From the NCBI GenBank assembly GCA_964460315.1, contig CAYWPQ010000029.1:1-15798 (forward strand): a DNA stretch of 15,798 nt. The letters are read 5' to 3'. The stretch is from Lacustribacter sp964460315. GTDB lineage: Bacteria; Pseudomonadota; Gammaproteobacteria; Burkholderiales; Burkholderiaceae_A. Positions 1 through 7,963 of this stretch are shown here, piece after piece (position 1 is the first letter of the stretch; each line of letters starts with the position of its first letter). The notes under the pieces were generated by a model. That model was not told the origin of the DNA. It did not search any database and saw only the letters and a program-made list of their open reading frames with translations. The translations under genes and the position numbers were made by a program.

Positions 1-169
1 TCTCTTCCGGCGCCGCATCAATCTCGTCGTACTTCTTCGCCTCACCACCAAACTTCGCCGACAACACCGTCGCAATCGCCGCCGTCAACGTCGTCTTCCC
101 ATGGTCAACGTGACCAATCGTCCCTACGTTAACGTGCGGTTTCGTACGCTCAAATTTACCCTTGGCCAT
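1..169 (-). CDS. tuf: Elongation factor Tu, 5' part (cut by window edge)
   Basis: The first 56 codons of EF-Tu, the GTPase that carries aminoacyl-tRNA to the ribosomal A site; the gene runs off the left edge. The translation starts [20 protein letters not shown] and contains the P-loop GHVDHGKT at residues 19-26, followed by the usual DEIDAAPEE stretch before switch I. ATG at 169-167 is the family start and has an AAGGA Shine-Dalgarno about 8 bases upstream. It is the last visible gene of the str operon, 46 bases after fusA; the gap 170-215 is AT-rich and could hold a weak extra promoter, but no clear -35/-10 pair is seen. Codon use is odd: all six Thr codons are ACG and seven of eight Ala codons are GCG, unlike fusA next door. 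A second tuf copy ends at the right side of the window, so this is one of two copies. Confidence 0.97.
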
Positions 170-215
170 GATGTAGTTCCTTCTTCAATCAATTAGAGGT
201 TAATAACAATTTTTC

Positions 216-2315
216 TTACTTGCCTCGGCTAGTCACAACCGCCTCAGCAACATTCTTCGGTGCCTCGCTGTAATGCTTGAATTCCATCGTGTAGGTTGCA
301 CGGCCCTGCGTCAATGAACGCAGCGTGGTCGCGTAGCCAAACATCTCGGAGAGAGGAACCTCGGCCTTAATGGCCTTACCACCACCCACCATGTCGTCCA
401 TGCCCTGAACCATGCCACGACGTGAGGAGAGATCGCCCATCACCGTGCCTGCGTAGTCCTCAGGCGTTTCCACTTCCACCGACATCATGGGCTCGAGGAG
501 CACCGGGCTCGCTTTACGGCAGCCATCTTTGAAGGCCATCGAACCAGCGAGTTCGAATGCAATCTGTGATGAGTCAACGTCGTGGTACGAGCCATCAAAC
601 AGGGTGACTTTCACGTCCACCACAGGATAGCCGGCCATCACGCCGCTGTTCATCGTGTCTTTTACGCCTTTGTCCACCGAAGGAATAAATTCGCGGGGGA
701 CCACACCGCCTTTGATGGCGTCCACGAACTCGTAGCCTTTGCCCTCCGTCTGAGGCTCGATCTTGAGCCAGACGTGGCCATACTGACCTTTACCGCCCGA
801 CTGCTTCACGTATTTGCCTTCGATTTCAACAGGCTTGCGAATGGTTTCGCGATACGCAACCTGGGGCTTGCCCACGGTGGCCTCGACACCAAACTCACGC
901 TTCATGCGGTCCACAATGATCTCCAGGTGAAGCTCGCCCATCCCTGAGATGATGGTCTGGCCCGATTCTTCGTCGGTACGAACACGGAAGGAAGGGTCTT
1001 CCTTGGCCAGGCGGCCCAGCGCGATGCCCATCTTTTCCTGGTCGGCCTTGGTCTTGGGTTCCACCGCCTGAGAAATCACGGGCTCAGGGAAGATCATGCG
1101 CTCAAGAATGATTTCGGCTTCGGGATCGCAGAGGGTCTCGCCGGTGGTGACCTCTTTCAGGCCCACACAGGCAGCGATGTCGCCCGCCAGAACTTCAGTA
1201 ATTTCTTCGCGATTGTTTGCGTGCATCTGAAGCACTCGTCCAATACGCTCTTTCTTGCCCTTGATCGGGTTGTAAACGGTGTCGCCGGACTTCAGCACGC
1301 CTGAGTAAACACGAATGAAGGTGAGCTGACCGACGAAGGGGTCGGTCATCAGCTTGAACGCCAAGGCTGAAAACTTTTCTTTGTCATCGGCATTGCGACT
1401 GACGGGCTGCTCACGATCGTCAATTCCGCCCACGGGAGGAATGTCAATGGGGGAGGGCAGGAAATCAATCACGGCATCAAGCATTCGCTGAACGCCTTTG
1501 TTCTTGAAGGCTGTTCCGCAGAGCATGGGCTGGATTTCCGTCGAGATGGTGCGGGCACGAAGGCCGGCCTTGATCTCGGCTTCAGAGAGGTCGCCGTTTT
1601 CCAGGTAGGTGTTCATGAGCTCTTCAGAGGCTTCCGCGGCGGCCTCGAGCATCTTTTCGCGCCACTCTTTGGCGGACTCAGCGAGCTCAGCAGGAATGTC
1701 CATGTAGTCGAACTTCATACCCTGCGATGCCTCGTCCCAGATGATGGCTTTCATCTTGATAAGGTCGACAACGCCTTTGAAATTTTCTTCGGCGCCAATG
1801 GGAATCACGATGGGAATCGGATTGGCGCGAAGCCGGGTGCGCATCTGGTCGTAGACCTTGAAAAAATTCGCGCCGGTACGGTCCATCTTGTTCACGAAGG
1901 CAAGACGGGGAACCTTGTACTTGTTGGCCTGGCGCCAGACCGTTTCGGACTGGGGCTGAACACCACCCACCGCACAATAGACCATGCATGCGCCGTCGAG
2001 CACCCGCATGGAGCGCTCCACCTCAATGGTGAAGTCCACGTGTCCCGGGGTGTCAATGATGTTGAAGCGATGCTCTGGGTAGGACATGTCCATGCCCTTC
2101 CAGAAGCAGGTGGTTGCTGCCGAAGTAATGGTGATGCCGCGCTCTTGCTCTTGCTCCATCCAATCCATGGTGGCGGCACCGTCGTGCACCTCGCCAATTT
2201 TATGGTTCACACCGGTGTAGTAAAGAATGCGCTCGGTGGTGGTGGTCTTGCCGGCGTCAATGTGCGCGCTAATACCAATGTTGCGGTAGCGCTCAATGGG
2301 GGTCTTACGGGACAT
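216..2315 (-). CDS. fusA: Elongation factor G
   Basis: Translocase EF-G, 699 residues, the normal length for bacterial EF-G. It uses GTP to move tRNAs and mRNA after peptide-bond formation and, with RRF, helps recycle ribosomes. The GTPase motifs are complete: P-loop AHIDAGKT (17-24), the switch I RGITI segment (about 59-63), DTPGH (88-92) with the catalytic His92, and NKMD (142-145). Domains II to V follow without gaps, ending in a short basic tail SRGK. The ATG at 2315-2313 gives the standard MSRKTPIERYRNIGI start, with AGGA six bases upstream. It lies 27 bases after rpsG and 46 before tuf, the classical str-operon position. Thr codons near the start are all ACC, as expected for a highly expressed gene in this genome. 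No truncation or frameshift is seen. Confidence 0.99.
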   Translation of the reverse strand: MSRKTPIERYRNIGISAHIDAGKTTTTERILYYTGVNHKIGEVHDGAATMDWMEQEQERGITITSAATTCFWKGMDMSYPEHRFNIIDTPGHVDFTIEVERSMRVLDGACMVYCAVGGVQPQSETVWRQANKYKVPRLAFVNKMDRTGANFFKVYDQMRTRLRANPIPIVIPIGAEENFKGVVDLIKMKAIIWDEASQGMKFDYMDIPAELAESAKEWREKMLEAAAEASEELMNTYLENGDLSEAEIKAGLRARTISTEIQPMLCGTAFKNKGVQRMLDAVIDFLPSPIDIPPVGGIDDREQPVSRNADDKEKFSALAFKLMTDPFVGQLTFIRVYSGVLKSGDTVYNPIKGKKERIGRVLQMHANNREEITEVLAGDIAACVGLKEVTTGETLCDPEAEIILERMIFPEPVISQAVEPKTKADQEKMGIALGRLAKEDPSFRVRTDEESGQTIISGMGELHLEIIVDRMKREFGVEATVGKPQVAYRETIRKPVEIEGKYVKQSGGKGQYGHVWLKIEPQTEGKGYEFVDAIKGGVVPREFIPSVDKGVKDTMNSGVMAGYPVVDVKVTLFDGSYHDVDSSQIAFELAGSMAFKDGCRKASPVLLEPMMSVEVETPEDYAGTVMGDLSSRRGMVQGMDDMVGGGKAIKAEVPLSEMFGYATTLRSLTQGRATYTMEFKHYSEAPKNVAEAVVTSRGK

Positions 2316-2342
2316 AGAAAATCCTGGTTCGAAATAAAGTGT

Positions 2343-2813
2343 TTAGAAACGGAAGTGCGAGAAGGCTTTGTTCGCTTCCGCCATACGGTGAACTTCGTCG
2401 CGCTTTTTCACCGCTCCGCCACGACCTTCTGCGGCCTCGAGGAGTTCGCCGGCCAGGCGCAGGTTCATGGACTTTTCGCCGCGCTTTTTCGCGGCTTCAC
2501 GCAGCCAACGCATGGCGAGCGCAGAACGACGTGAGGGGCGAACCTCGACGGGAACCTGGTAGTTGGCACCACCCACTCGACGGCTTTTAACCTCGACGGC
2601 GGGCTTGGCGTTGGTCAGGGCCTGATGAAAGATTTCGATGGGGTTTTTGTTGGCCTTCTTTTCGATGAACTCAAAGGCGCCATAGACGATCCGCTCGGCC
2701 ACGGCTTTTTTGCCGTGGAGCATCACCACATTGATGAATTTGGACACATCTTCGCTGCCGAATTTGGGGTCAGCGAGAACAATACGTTTGGGTACTTCGC
2801 GACGACGAGGCAT
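2343..2813 (-). CDS. rpsG: 30S ribosomal protein S7
   Basis: S7, 156 residues, the usual bacterial length. It is a primary assembly protein that binds the 3' major domain of 16S rRNA, organises the 30S head and touches tRNA at the E site. The start MPRRREVPKR, the conserved segment RRVGGANYQVPVEVRP (about residues 78-93, in the beta-hairpin region) and the C-terminal SHFRF are all typical. ATG at 2813-2811 is preceded by AAGGA about 8 bases upstream. It sits 203 bases after rpsL and 27 before fusA. In E. coli, S7 represses its own operon by binding the rpsL-rpsG intercistronic RNA. The structured gap upstream of this gene makes the same control plausible here, but that is inference. Confidence 0.99.
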   Translation of the reverse strand: MPRRREVPKRIVLADPKFGSEDVSKFINVVMLHGKKAVAERIVYGAFEFIEKKANKNPIEIFHQALTNAKPAVEVKSRRVGGANYQVPVEVRPSRRSALAMRWLREAAKKRGEKSMNLRLAGELLEAAEGRGGAVKKRDEVHRMAEANKAFSHFRF

Positions 2814-3016
2814 GTTGGTCTTCCTTATTCAGTTCAGCCAAGGCCCGAACGCCTTTCAGCCCTGGCTGTACCCAGCACGTACTTCTCATGTCTGGGCGCT
2901 TACATGATTTCGGCACCATTGCCGAAATCGGAAAATCGAAGTTGCTTTGTTGCTTGGGCGACCGGGCACTGGCCCGGAAAACGCCGTTGCAGCCGCTTAA
3001 TGAATGCTTAAGCGGC
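2814..3016 (-). promoter_or_regulatory. Structured rpsL-rpsG intercistronic region, candidate S7 autoregulatory site
   Basis: This 203-base gap holds three perfect inverted repeats: a 10-bp stem with 7-base loop right at the rpsL stop (2991-3000 / 3008-3017), a 6-bp GC-only stem with 4-base loop (2962-2967 / 2972-2977), and a 10-bp stem with 4-base loop (2906-2915 / 2920-2929). A weaker 8-bp stem with one G-U pair, between about 2837 and 2868, lies just ahead of the rpsG Shine-Dalgarno. None is followed by a clear T-run on the transcribed strand, so simple intrinsic termination is unlikely. In E. coli the S12-S7 spacer (about 100 bases) is the S7 repressor-binding site; position suggests the same role here. 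The structures are seen; the S7 role is inferred. Confidence 0.45.
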
Positions 3017-3394
3017 TTAAGCAGCCTTCGGACGCTTCGATCCGTACTTGGATCGAGATTGTTTTCTGTCTTTGACGCCTTGCAGGTCAAGGGAGCCGCG
3101 GACGATGTGATAGCGAACACCGGGAAGGTCTTTGACTCGACCGCCACGGATCAGCACCACAGAGTGCTCTTGGAGGTTGTGGCCTTCACCGCCGATGTAG
3201 CTAATCACCTCGAACCCGTTGGTGAGGCGAACCTTGGCCACTTTACGCAGCGCCGAGTTCGGCTTTTTCGGGGTGGTGGTGTAGACACGGGTGCAGACGC
3301 CACGTCGCTGAGGGCTCGACTCCAGGGCCGGGCTCTTGCTTTTGACGATTTCAGAGGTTCTTGGCTTGCGAACCAGCTGGTTAATGGTGGGCAT
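3017..3394 (-). CDS. rpsL: 30S ribosomal protein S12
   Basis: S12, 125 residues, the decoding-centre protein of the 30S subunit. The start MPTINQLVRKPR and the motifs TTTPKKPNSALRK (Lys43) and RGGRVKDLPGVRYH (Lys88, Asp89) are intact. Lys43 and Lys88 are the classical streptomycin-resistance positions and are wild type here; Asp89 is the residue that RimO methylthiolates in many bacteria. The protein start fixes the ATG at 3394-3392, but the Shine-Dalgarno is poor: only a GAGAAAG-like tract about 10-12 bases upstream. This is the first gene of the str block. It lies 213 bases after rpoC, with a promoter candidate at 3509-3538, so it may be transcribed both by read-through from rpoBC and from its own promoter. 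Confidence 0.99.
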   Translation of the reverse strand: MPTINQLVRKPRTSEIVKSKSPALESSPQRRGVCTRVYTTTPKKPNSALRKVAKVRLTNGFEVISYIGGEGHNLQEHSVVLIRGGRVKDLPGVRYHIVRGSLDLQGVKDRKQSRSKYGSKRPKAA

Positions 3395-3508
3395 GATGGT
3401 TAATCTTTCTCAGTCTCAAAATTCCAATAAGTCGCGTGCGGGTTTTACGTGCATGGTTTGCGCCCGTTTTCACTGGACACATCGCGTTTAAATCGCGAAA
3501 AGCCTTCG

Positions 3509-3538
3509 ATTTTCGTGGCTTTCCGATGATGCTGTCAA
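3509..3538 (-). promoter_or_regulatory. Candidate sigma-70 promoter for rpsL-rpsG-fusA-tuf
   Basis: On the minus strand a perfect -35 box TTGACA (3538-3533) is followed, 18 bases on, by GAAAAT (3514-3509), which matches 4 of 6 positions of TATAAT. Predicted initiation near 3502 would give a leader of roughly 107 bases before rpsL, including a small TCGCG/CGCGA stem around a 7-base AT loop at 3482-3498. The position, just past a strong hairpin after rpoC, suits a str-operon promoter. The -10 match is mediocre and the spacer one base above optimum, so this remains a candidate. Confidence 0.45.
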
Positions 3539-3546
3539 GCACAAAG

Positions 3547-3600
3547 GTCCGTTTGGCCCTGATTCCTCACCCCAGCGGAGTGAAGAATCAGGGGACAGAC
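3547..3600 (-). repeat. Strong imperfect palindrome after rpoC (REP-like hairpin)
   Basis: A 14-bp stem with a single G-T wobble pairs 3557-3570 with 3580-3593 around a 9-base loop. An outer imperfect arm, 3547-3552 with 3595-3600, pairs 5 of 6 bases. On the transcribed strand it begins GTCTGTCCCCTG, seven bases after the rpoC stop. No T-run follows, so it is not a typical intrinsic terminator. It may stabilise the rpoC 3' end, act as a processing site, or be a dispersed REP-type element; copy number elsewhere in the genome cannot be judged from this window. Confidence 0.6.
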
Positions 3601-3607
3601 GATTGGG

Positions 3608-6600
3608 TTAGCCGGCCTGACTGCCCTCCGACGCATCCCCAGAGGCCTGATCAGCCCCTTCGGAAACGGCCTCGGCAGCGTCACTGCCGCCCGAAAATAG
3701 GGCTTCGGCATCGATCGCGGCCTGCTGAGCCACGGTCTGTGCCTCGGCAGCCTCGATCGCTTCGCGCTCCTTTCGGGCCTTGTGATAGGCCAGGCCTGTT
3801 CCCGCGGGAATCAGGCGGCCGACGATCACGTTTTCCTTCAGGCCGCGAAGTTCGTCGCGCTTGCCCATGATGGCGGCCTCGGTCAGCACCCGGGTGGTCT
3901 CCTGGAAGGAGGCGGCCGAGATGAAGGAGTCCGTCGAGAGCGAGGCCTTGGTAATCCCAAGGAGCTTGTTCTCGTACTGGGCAGGAAGCTTGTTCTCGGC
4001 AAGGGCGCGGTCGTTTTCATCCAGAAGCTCGGAGCGCTCGACCTCTTCACCGTTAATGAAGCGGGTGTCGCCTGAGTCCGTGACACGAACCCGACGCAAC
4101 ATCTGGCGAACAATCACCTCAATGTGCTTGTCGTTGATCTTCACACCCTGCAGACGGTAGACGTCTTGAACTTCATCCACGATGTAGCGGGCAAGCGCCT
4201 CAACACCCAGAAGACGAAGAATGTCTTGCGGGTCGGCGGGGCCGTCAACGATGGACTCGCCTTTGTTCACAATCTGGCCGTCGTGCACCAGAACGCTCTT
4301 CTCTTTCGAGATGAGTGACTCGTGCGCCACGCCGTCCATATCGGTGATGACAAGACGCTGCTTGCCCTTGGTGTCCTTACCAAAGGACACGGTGCCGGTG
4401 ACTTCGGCCAACATGCCGGCATCTTTCGGCGAACGGGCTTCGAAGAGCTCGGCCACACGGGGAAGACCTCCGGTAATGTCGCGGGTCTTCTGTGACTCCT
4501 GCGGAATACGGGCAAGCACCTCACCGACCGCCACATCCTGGCCGTCACGCACGGTGATCAGCGCACCGACGGGGAAGGAGATGTTCACACTGTGATCGGT
4601 TCCAGCAATCTTGGTCTCTTCGCCTTTGGCATCGATCAGTTTGACCTGGGGACGAACACCTTTGACCTGGGCACCGCCACGACGCTTGGCGTCGATCACC
4701 ACGAGGGTCGAAAGGCCCGTGACCTCGTCGATCTGCTTGGCCACCGTGACACCCTCTTCGACGTTTTCAAACTTCACACGTCCGGCATACTCGGTGATGA
4801 TGGGCCGCGTGAGCGGATCCCAGGTGGCCAACAAAGCGCCAGCCTTCACGGTCTTGCCATCCATCGAGAGAAGTGTGGCGCCATAAGGAACCTTGTGACG
4901 CTCACGCTCGCGGCCGTTGTCATCCGTAATCAGCACTTCACCGGAACGTGAAATCACAACAGGCTCGCCCTTGGCGTTGGTGACATAGCGCATGGTGGGC
5001 GTGAAACGAATCACACCGTTGGATTTCGCTTCGACACCACTGGCCGACGCCGTACGTGATGCTGCACCACCAATGTGGAAGGTACGCATGGTCAGCTGCG
5101 TGCCAGGCTCACCAATGGACTGGGCCGCAATCACACCCACCGCTTCGCCCACGTTCACCAGATGGCCACGTCCAAGATCTCGGCCGTAGCATTTCGCACA
5201 AAGACCAAAACGGGTGCCGCAGGTCAGCGGTGTACGAACACGAACCTCATCGATGCCAAGACGCTCAATGGCCTCCACCGCGTCTTCGTCAAGAAGCTCG
5301 CCCGACGCAATCAAAGTTTCCTGGGTGTCAGGATTCACCACTTCGGCAGCGGTCACACGGCCAAGAATTCGATCGCGAAGGGCTTCGATGACTTCACCGC
5401 CTTCAACCAAAGCCTTCATGTTGATGCCGTTGCTGGTGCCGCAGTCGTCCTCGATCACCACGAGGTCTTGGGTGACGTCCACCAGACGACGCGTGAGGTA
5501 ACCGGAGTTCGCTGTCTTGAGCGCGGTGTCGGCCAAGCCTTTGCGTGCACCGTGGGTTGAAATGAAGTACTGCAACACATTGAGGCCTTCACGGAAGTTC
5601 GCCGTGATGGGGGTTTCAATAATGGACCCGTCAGGCTTGGCCATGAGTCCACGCATTCCGGCCAGCTGGCGAATCTGTGCGGCAGATCCGCGAGCACCCG
5701 AGTCGGCCATCATGTAGATGGAGTTGAATGACTCTTGGGTGACGTCTTTGCCTTGACGGTTCTTGACAGGCTCGCTGGCAAGCTGGGTCATCATGGCCTT
5801 GCCCACGTCATCGCCGGCGCGGCCCCAGATGTCGACCACCTTGTTATAACGCTCGCCCTGAGTGACCAGGCCAGAAGCGTACTGCTGTTCGATTTCTTTC
5901 ACTTCTTTCTCGGCCTTGGCCAAGATGTCGACCTTTTGCGGAGGCACCAGCATGTCGTCCACGCAGATGGAGATGCCAGCGCGTGTGGCAAGAGCAAAGC
6001 CCGACTGAAGCAGCTTGTCAGCGAAGATCACGGTGTCACGCAGACCGCAGCGACGGAAAGACGCATTGATCAGCTTCGAGATTTCTTTCTTCTTTAAGGC
6101 TTTGTTCATGTGAACAAAGGAAAGTCCTGGAGGAAGAATCTTGGAGAGCAGCGCGCGGCCCACGGTGGTTTCATAACGTGTGGTTTTGGGCTTGCGTTCT
6201 TTGGTGACTGGGTCGATCTCGAACTCGTTGATGCGGACATGGATTTTGGTGCCGAGCTCAACCTGACGGTTGCCATAGGCACGCTCGACTTCGGCGACAT
6301 CGGCAAACATCATGCCCTCGCCCAGGCCATTCACACGCTCACGCGTGGTGTAGTAAAGGCCAAGCACGATATCCTGCGAAGGCACGATGGAGGGCTCGCC
6401 GTTGGATGGGAAGAGCACGTTGTTTGAGGCCAGCATCAAGGTGCGGGCTTCCATCTGAGCCTCGATGGACAGAGGCACGTGAACGGCCATCTGGTCACCG
6501 TCAAAGTCGGCGTTAAAGGCAGCACAGACCAAGGGGTGCAGCTGAATGGCCTTGCCTTCAATCAGCACCGGCTCAAAGGCCTGGATGCCAAGACGGTGAA

Positions 6601-7885
6601 GGGTTGGTGCGCGGTTCAGAAGCACGGGGTGCTCGCGAATCACTTCTTCAAGAATGTCCCAGACCTCGGGGACTTGTTGTTCCACAAGCTTTTTGGCGGC
6701 TTTGATGGTGGTGGCCATGCCACGCAATTCGAGCTTGTTAAAAATGAACGGCTTGAAGAGCTCCAGGGCCATGAGTTTCGGCAGGCCGCACTGGTGTAGT
6801 TTCAGGGTGGGGCCCACCACAATCACCGAGCGGCCCGAGTAGTCGACACGCTTACCGAGAAGGTTTTGACGGAAGCGTCCGCCTTTGCCTTTGATCATGT
6901 CGGCGAGCGACTTCAGCGGACGCTTGTTGGCGCCGGTCATGGCTTTGCCACGACGGCCATTGTCAAGCAAGGAATCCACGGACTCTTGCAGCATGCGCTT
7001 TTCATTGCGCACGATGATGTCCGGCGCCTTGAGTTCCAGAAGGCGGCGCAGACGGTTGTTACGGTTGATCACCCGACGATAGAGGTCGTTCAGATCGGAG
7101 GTGGCAAAGCGTCCACCATCCAGGGGAACGAGCGGGCGCAGTTCGGGGGGCAACACCGGCAACACCTCGAGGACCATCCAATCCGGCTTCACCCCGGACT
7201 TGTCAAAACCTTCAAGCACCTTGAGACGCTTGGCGATTTTCTTGATCTTGGCTTCCGAAGAGGTTTCAGCGAGCTCCGTGCGCAGCTTTTCGATTTCGGT
7301 CTTCAGATCGATTTCGCGCAAGAGCTCACGAATGCCCTCGGCACCCATCATGGCCACAAAGCCGTCACCATACTGCTCTTGCTTGGCAAGGTAGTCGTCT
7401 TCCGTCATGATCTGGCCGCGCTTGAGCGGAGTCACGTCGGGGTGGATCACCACAAAGGCTTCAAAGTAAAGCACCCGTTCGATGTCACGAAGGGTCATGT
7501 CGAGCACCATGCCCAGACGTGAGGGCAGGGACTTCAGAAACCAGATGTGGGCGACAGGGCTTGCAAGGTCAATGTGGCCCATACGCTCGCGGCGAACCTT
7601 GGTGAGCGTGACTTCCACGCCGCACTTTTCGCAGATCACGCCACGGTGCTTCAGGCGCTTGTATTTGCCGCAGAGGCATTCGTAATCTTTGACTGGTCCG
7701 AAGATTTTGGCGCAGAAGAGGCCATCTCTTTCGGGCTTGAAGGTTCGGTAGTTGATGGTTTCTGGCTTCTTCACTTCGCCATAGGACCAGGAACGGATTT
7801 TTTCAGGCGAAGCCAGACCAATCTTGATCTTGTCGAACACCTGGTCTTGCTGAACCTGCTTGAATAAATCGAGTAGCGCTTTCAT
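3608..7885 (-). CDS. rpoC: DNA-directed RNA polymerase subunit beta'
   Basis: The largest subunit of RNA polymerase, 1425 residues (E. coli 1407). It carries the catalytic Mg motif NADFDGD at 458-464 (Asp460, 462, 464). The N-terminal zinc-binding domain has Cys70, 72, 85 and 88. The second zinc site is visible as a Cys in VIEDDCGTSNG plus a Cys cluster in TPLTCGTRFGLCAKCYG. The trigger-loop segment SIGEPGTQLTMRTFH follows. Length and similarity throughout suggest that the long trigger-loop insertion of proteobacteria (SI3) is present. The last 50 or so residues are a low-complexity Ala/Glu/Ser/Gly tail without clear conservation. ATG at 7885-7883 has GAGG seven bases upstream. It follows rpoB by 78 bases, with a GC hairpin in the gap. 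No frameshift is seen. Confidence 0.99.
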   Translation of the reverse strand: MKALLDLFKQVQQDQVFDKIKIGLASPEKIRSWSYGEVKKPETINYRTFKPERDGLFCAKIFGPVKDYECLCGKYKRLKHRGVICEKCGVEVTLTKVRRERMGHIDLASPVAHIWFLKSLPSRLGMVLDMTLRDIERVLYFEAFVVIHPDVTPLKRGQIMTEDDYLAKQEQYGDGFVAMMGAEGIRELLREIDLKTEIEKLRTELAETSSEAKIKKIAKRLKVLEGFDKSGVKPDWMVLEVLPVLPPELRPLVPLDGGRFATSDLNDLYRRVINRNNRLRRLLELKAPDIIVRNEKRMLQESVDSLLDNGRRGKAMTGANKRPLKSLADMIKGKGGRFRQNLLGKRVDYSGRSVIVVGPTLKLHQCGLPKLMALELFKPFIFNKLELRGMATTIKAAKKLVEQQVPEVWDILEEVIREHPVLLNRAPTLHRLGIQAFEPVLIEGKAIQLHPLVCAAFNADFDGDQMAVHVPLSIEAQMEARTLMLASNNVLFPSNGEPSIVPSQDIVLGLYYTTRERVNGLGEGMMFADVAEVERAYGNRQVELGTKIHVRINEFEIDPVTKERKPKTTRYETTVGRALLSKILPPGLSFVHMNKALKKKEISKLINASFRRCGLRDTVIFADKLLQSGFALATRAGISICVDDMLVPPQKVDILAKAEKEVKEIEQQYASGLVTQGERYNKVVDIWGRAGDDVGKAMMTQLASEPVKNRQGKDVTQESFNSIYMMADSGARGSAAQIRQLAGMRGLMAKPDGSIIETPITANFREGLNVLQYFISTHGARKGLADTALKTANSGYLTRRLVDVTQDLVVIEDDCGTSNGINMKALVEGGEVIEALRDRILGRVTAAEVVNPDTQETLIASGELLDEDAVEAIERLGIDEVRVRTPLTCGTRFGLCAKCYGRDLGRGHLVNVGEAVGVIAAQSIGEPGTQLTMRTFHIGGAASRTASASGVEAKSNGVIRFTPTMRYVTNAKGEPVVISRSGEVLITDDNGRERERHKVPYGATLLSMDGKTVKAGALLATWDPLTRPIITEYAGRVKFENVEEGVTVAKQIDEVTGLSTLVVIDAKRRGGAQVKGVRPQVKLIDAKGEETKIAGTDHSVNISFPVGALITVRDGQDVAVGEVLARIPQESQKTRDITGGLPRVAELFEARSPKDAGMLAEVTGTVSFGKDTKGKQRLVITDMDGVAHESLISKEKSVLVHDGQIVNKGESIVDGPADPQDILRLLGVEALARYIVDEVQDVYRLQGVKINDKHIEVIVRQMLRRVRVTDSGDTRFINGEEVERSELLDENDRALAENKLPAQYENKLLGITKASLSTDSFISAASFQETTRVLTEAAIMGKRDELRGLKENVIVGRLIPAGTGLAYHKARKEREAIEAAEAQTVAQQAAIDAEALFSGGSDAAEAVSEGADQASGDASEGSQAG

Positions 7886-7914
7886 TGAACACCCTCACAT
7901 AAATAGTTTTCAGA

Positions 7915-7940
7915 TTGCACCGCCGCAATGCGGCGGGCAA
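7915..7940 (-). other. GC-rich hairpin in the rpoB-rpoC gap
   Basis: A 7-bp all-GC stem (7920-7926 / 7930-7936) with a 3-base loop is extended by a 4-bp TTGC/GCAA helix (7915-7918 / 7937-7940), with one bulged base at 7919. It lies 23 bases after the rpoB stop, and the rpoC Shine-Dalgarno follows about 20 bases later. No T-run follows it on the transcribed strand. A role in mRNA stability or in setting the relative yield of beta and beta' is possible but inferred. Confidence 0.5.
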
Positions 7941-7963
7941 CAACGCTCAAATGACTCATGGAC

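Noticed and set aside
2770..3147. Minus-strand 125-codon frame spanning the rpsL-rpsG gap
   Set aside because: It begins inside rpsL and ends inside rpsG out of frame with both; the gap is better explained as structured RNA, and the translation shows no domain.
3557..3593. rpoC-rpsL hairpin as a strong Rho-independent terminator
   Set aside because: The stem is long but no T-run follows on the transcribed strand, so a stabilising, processing or REP-type role is more likely.
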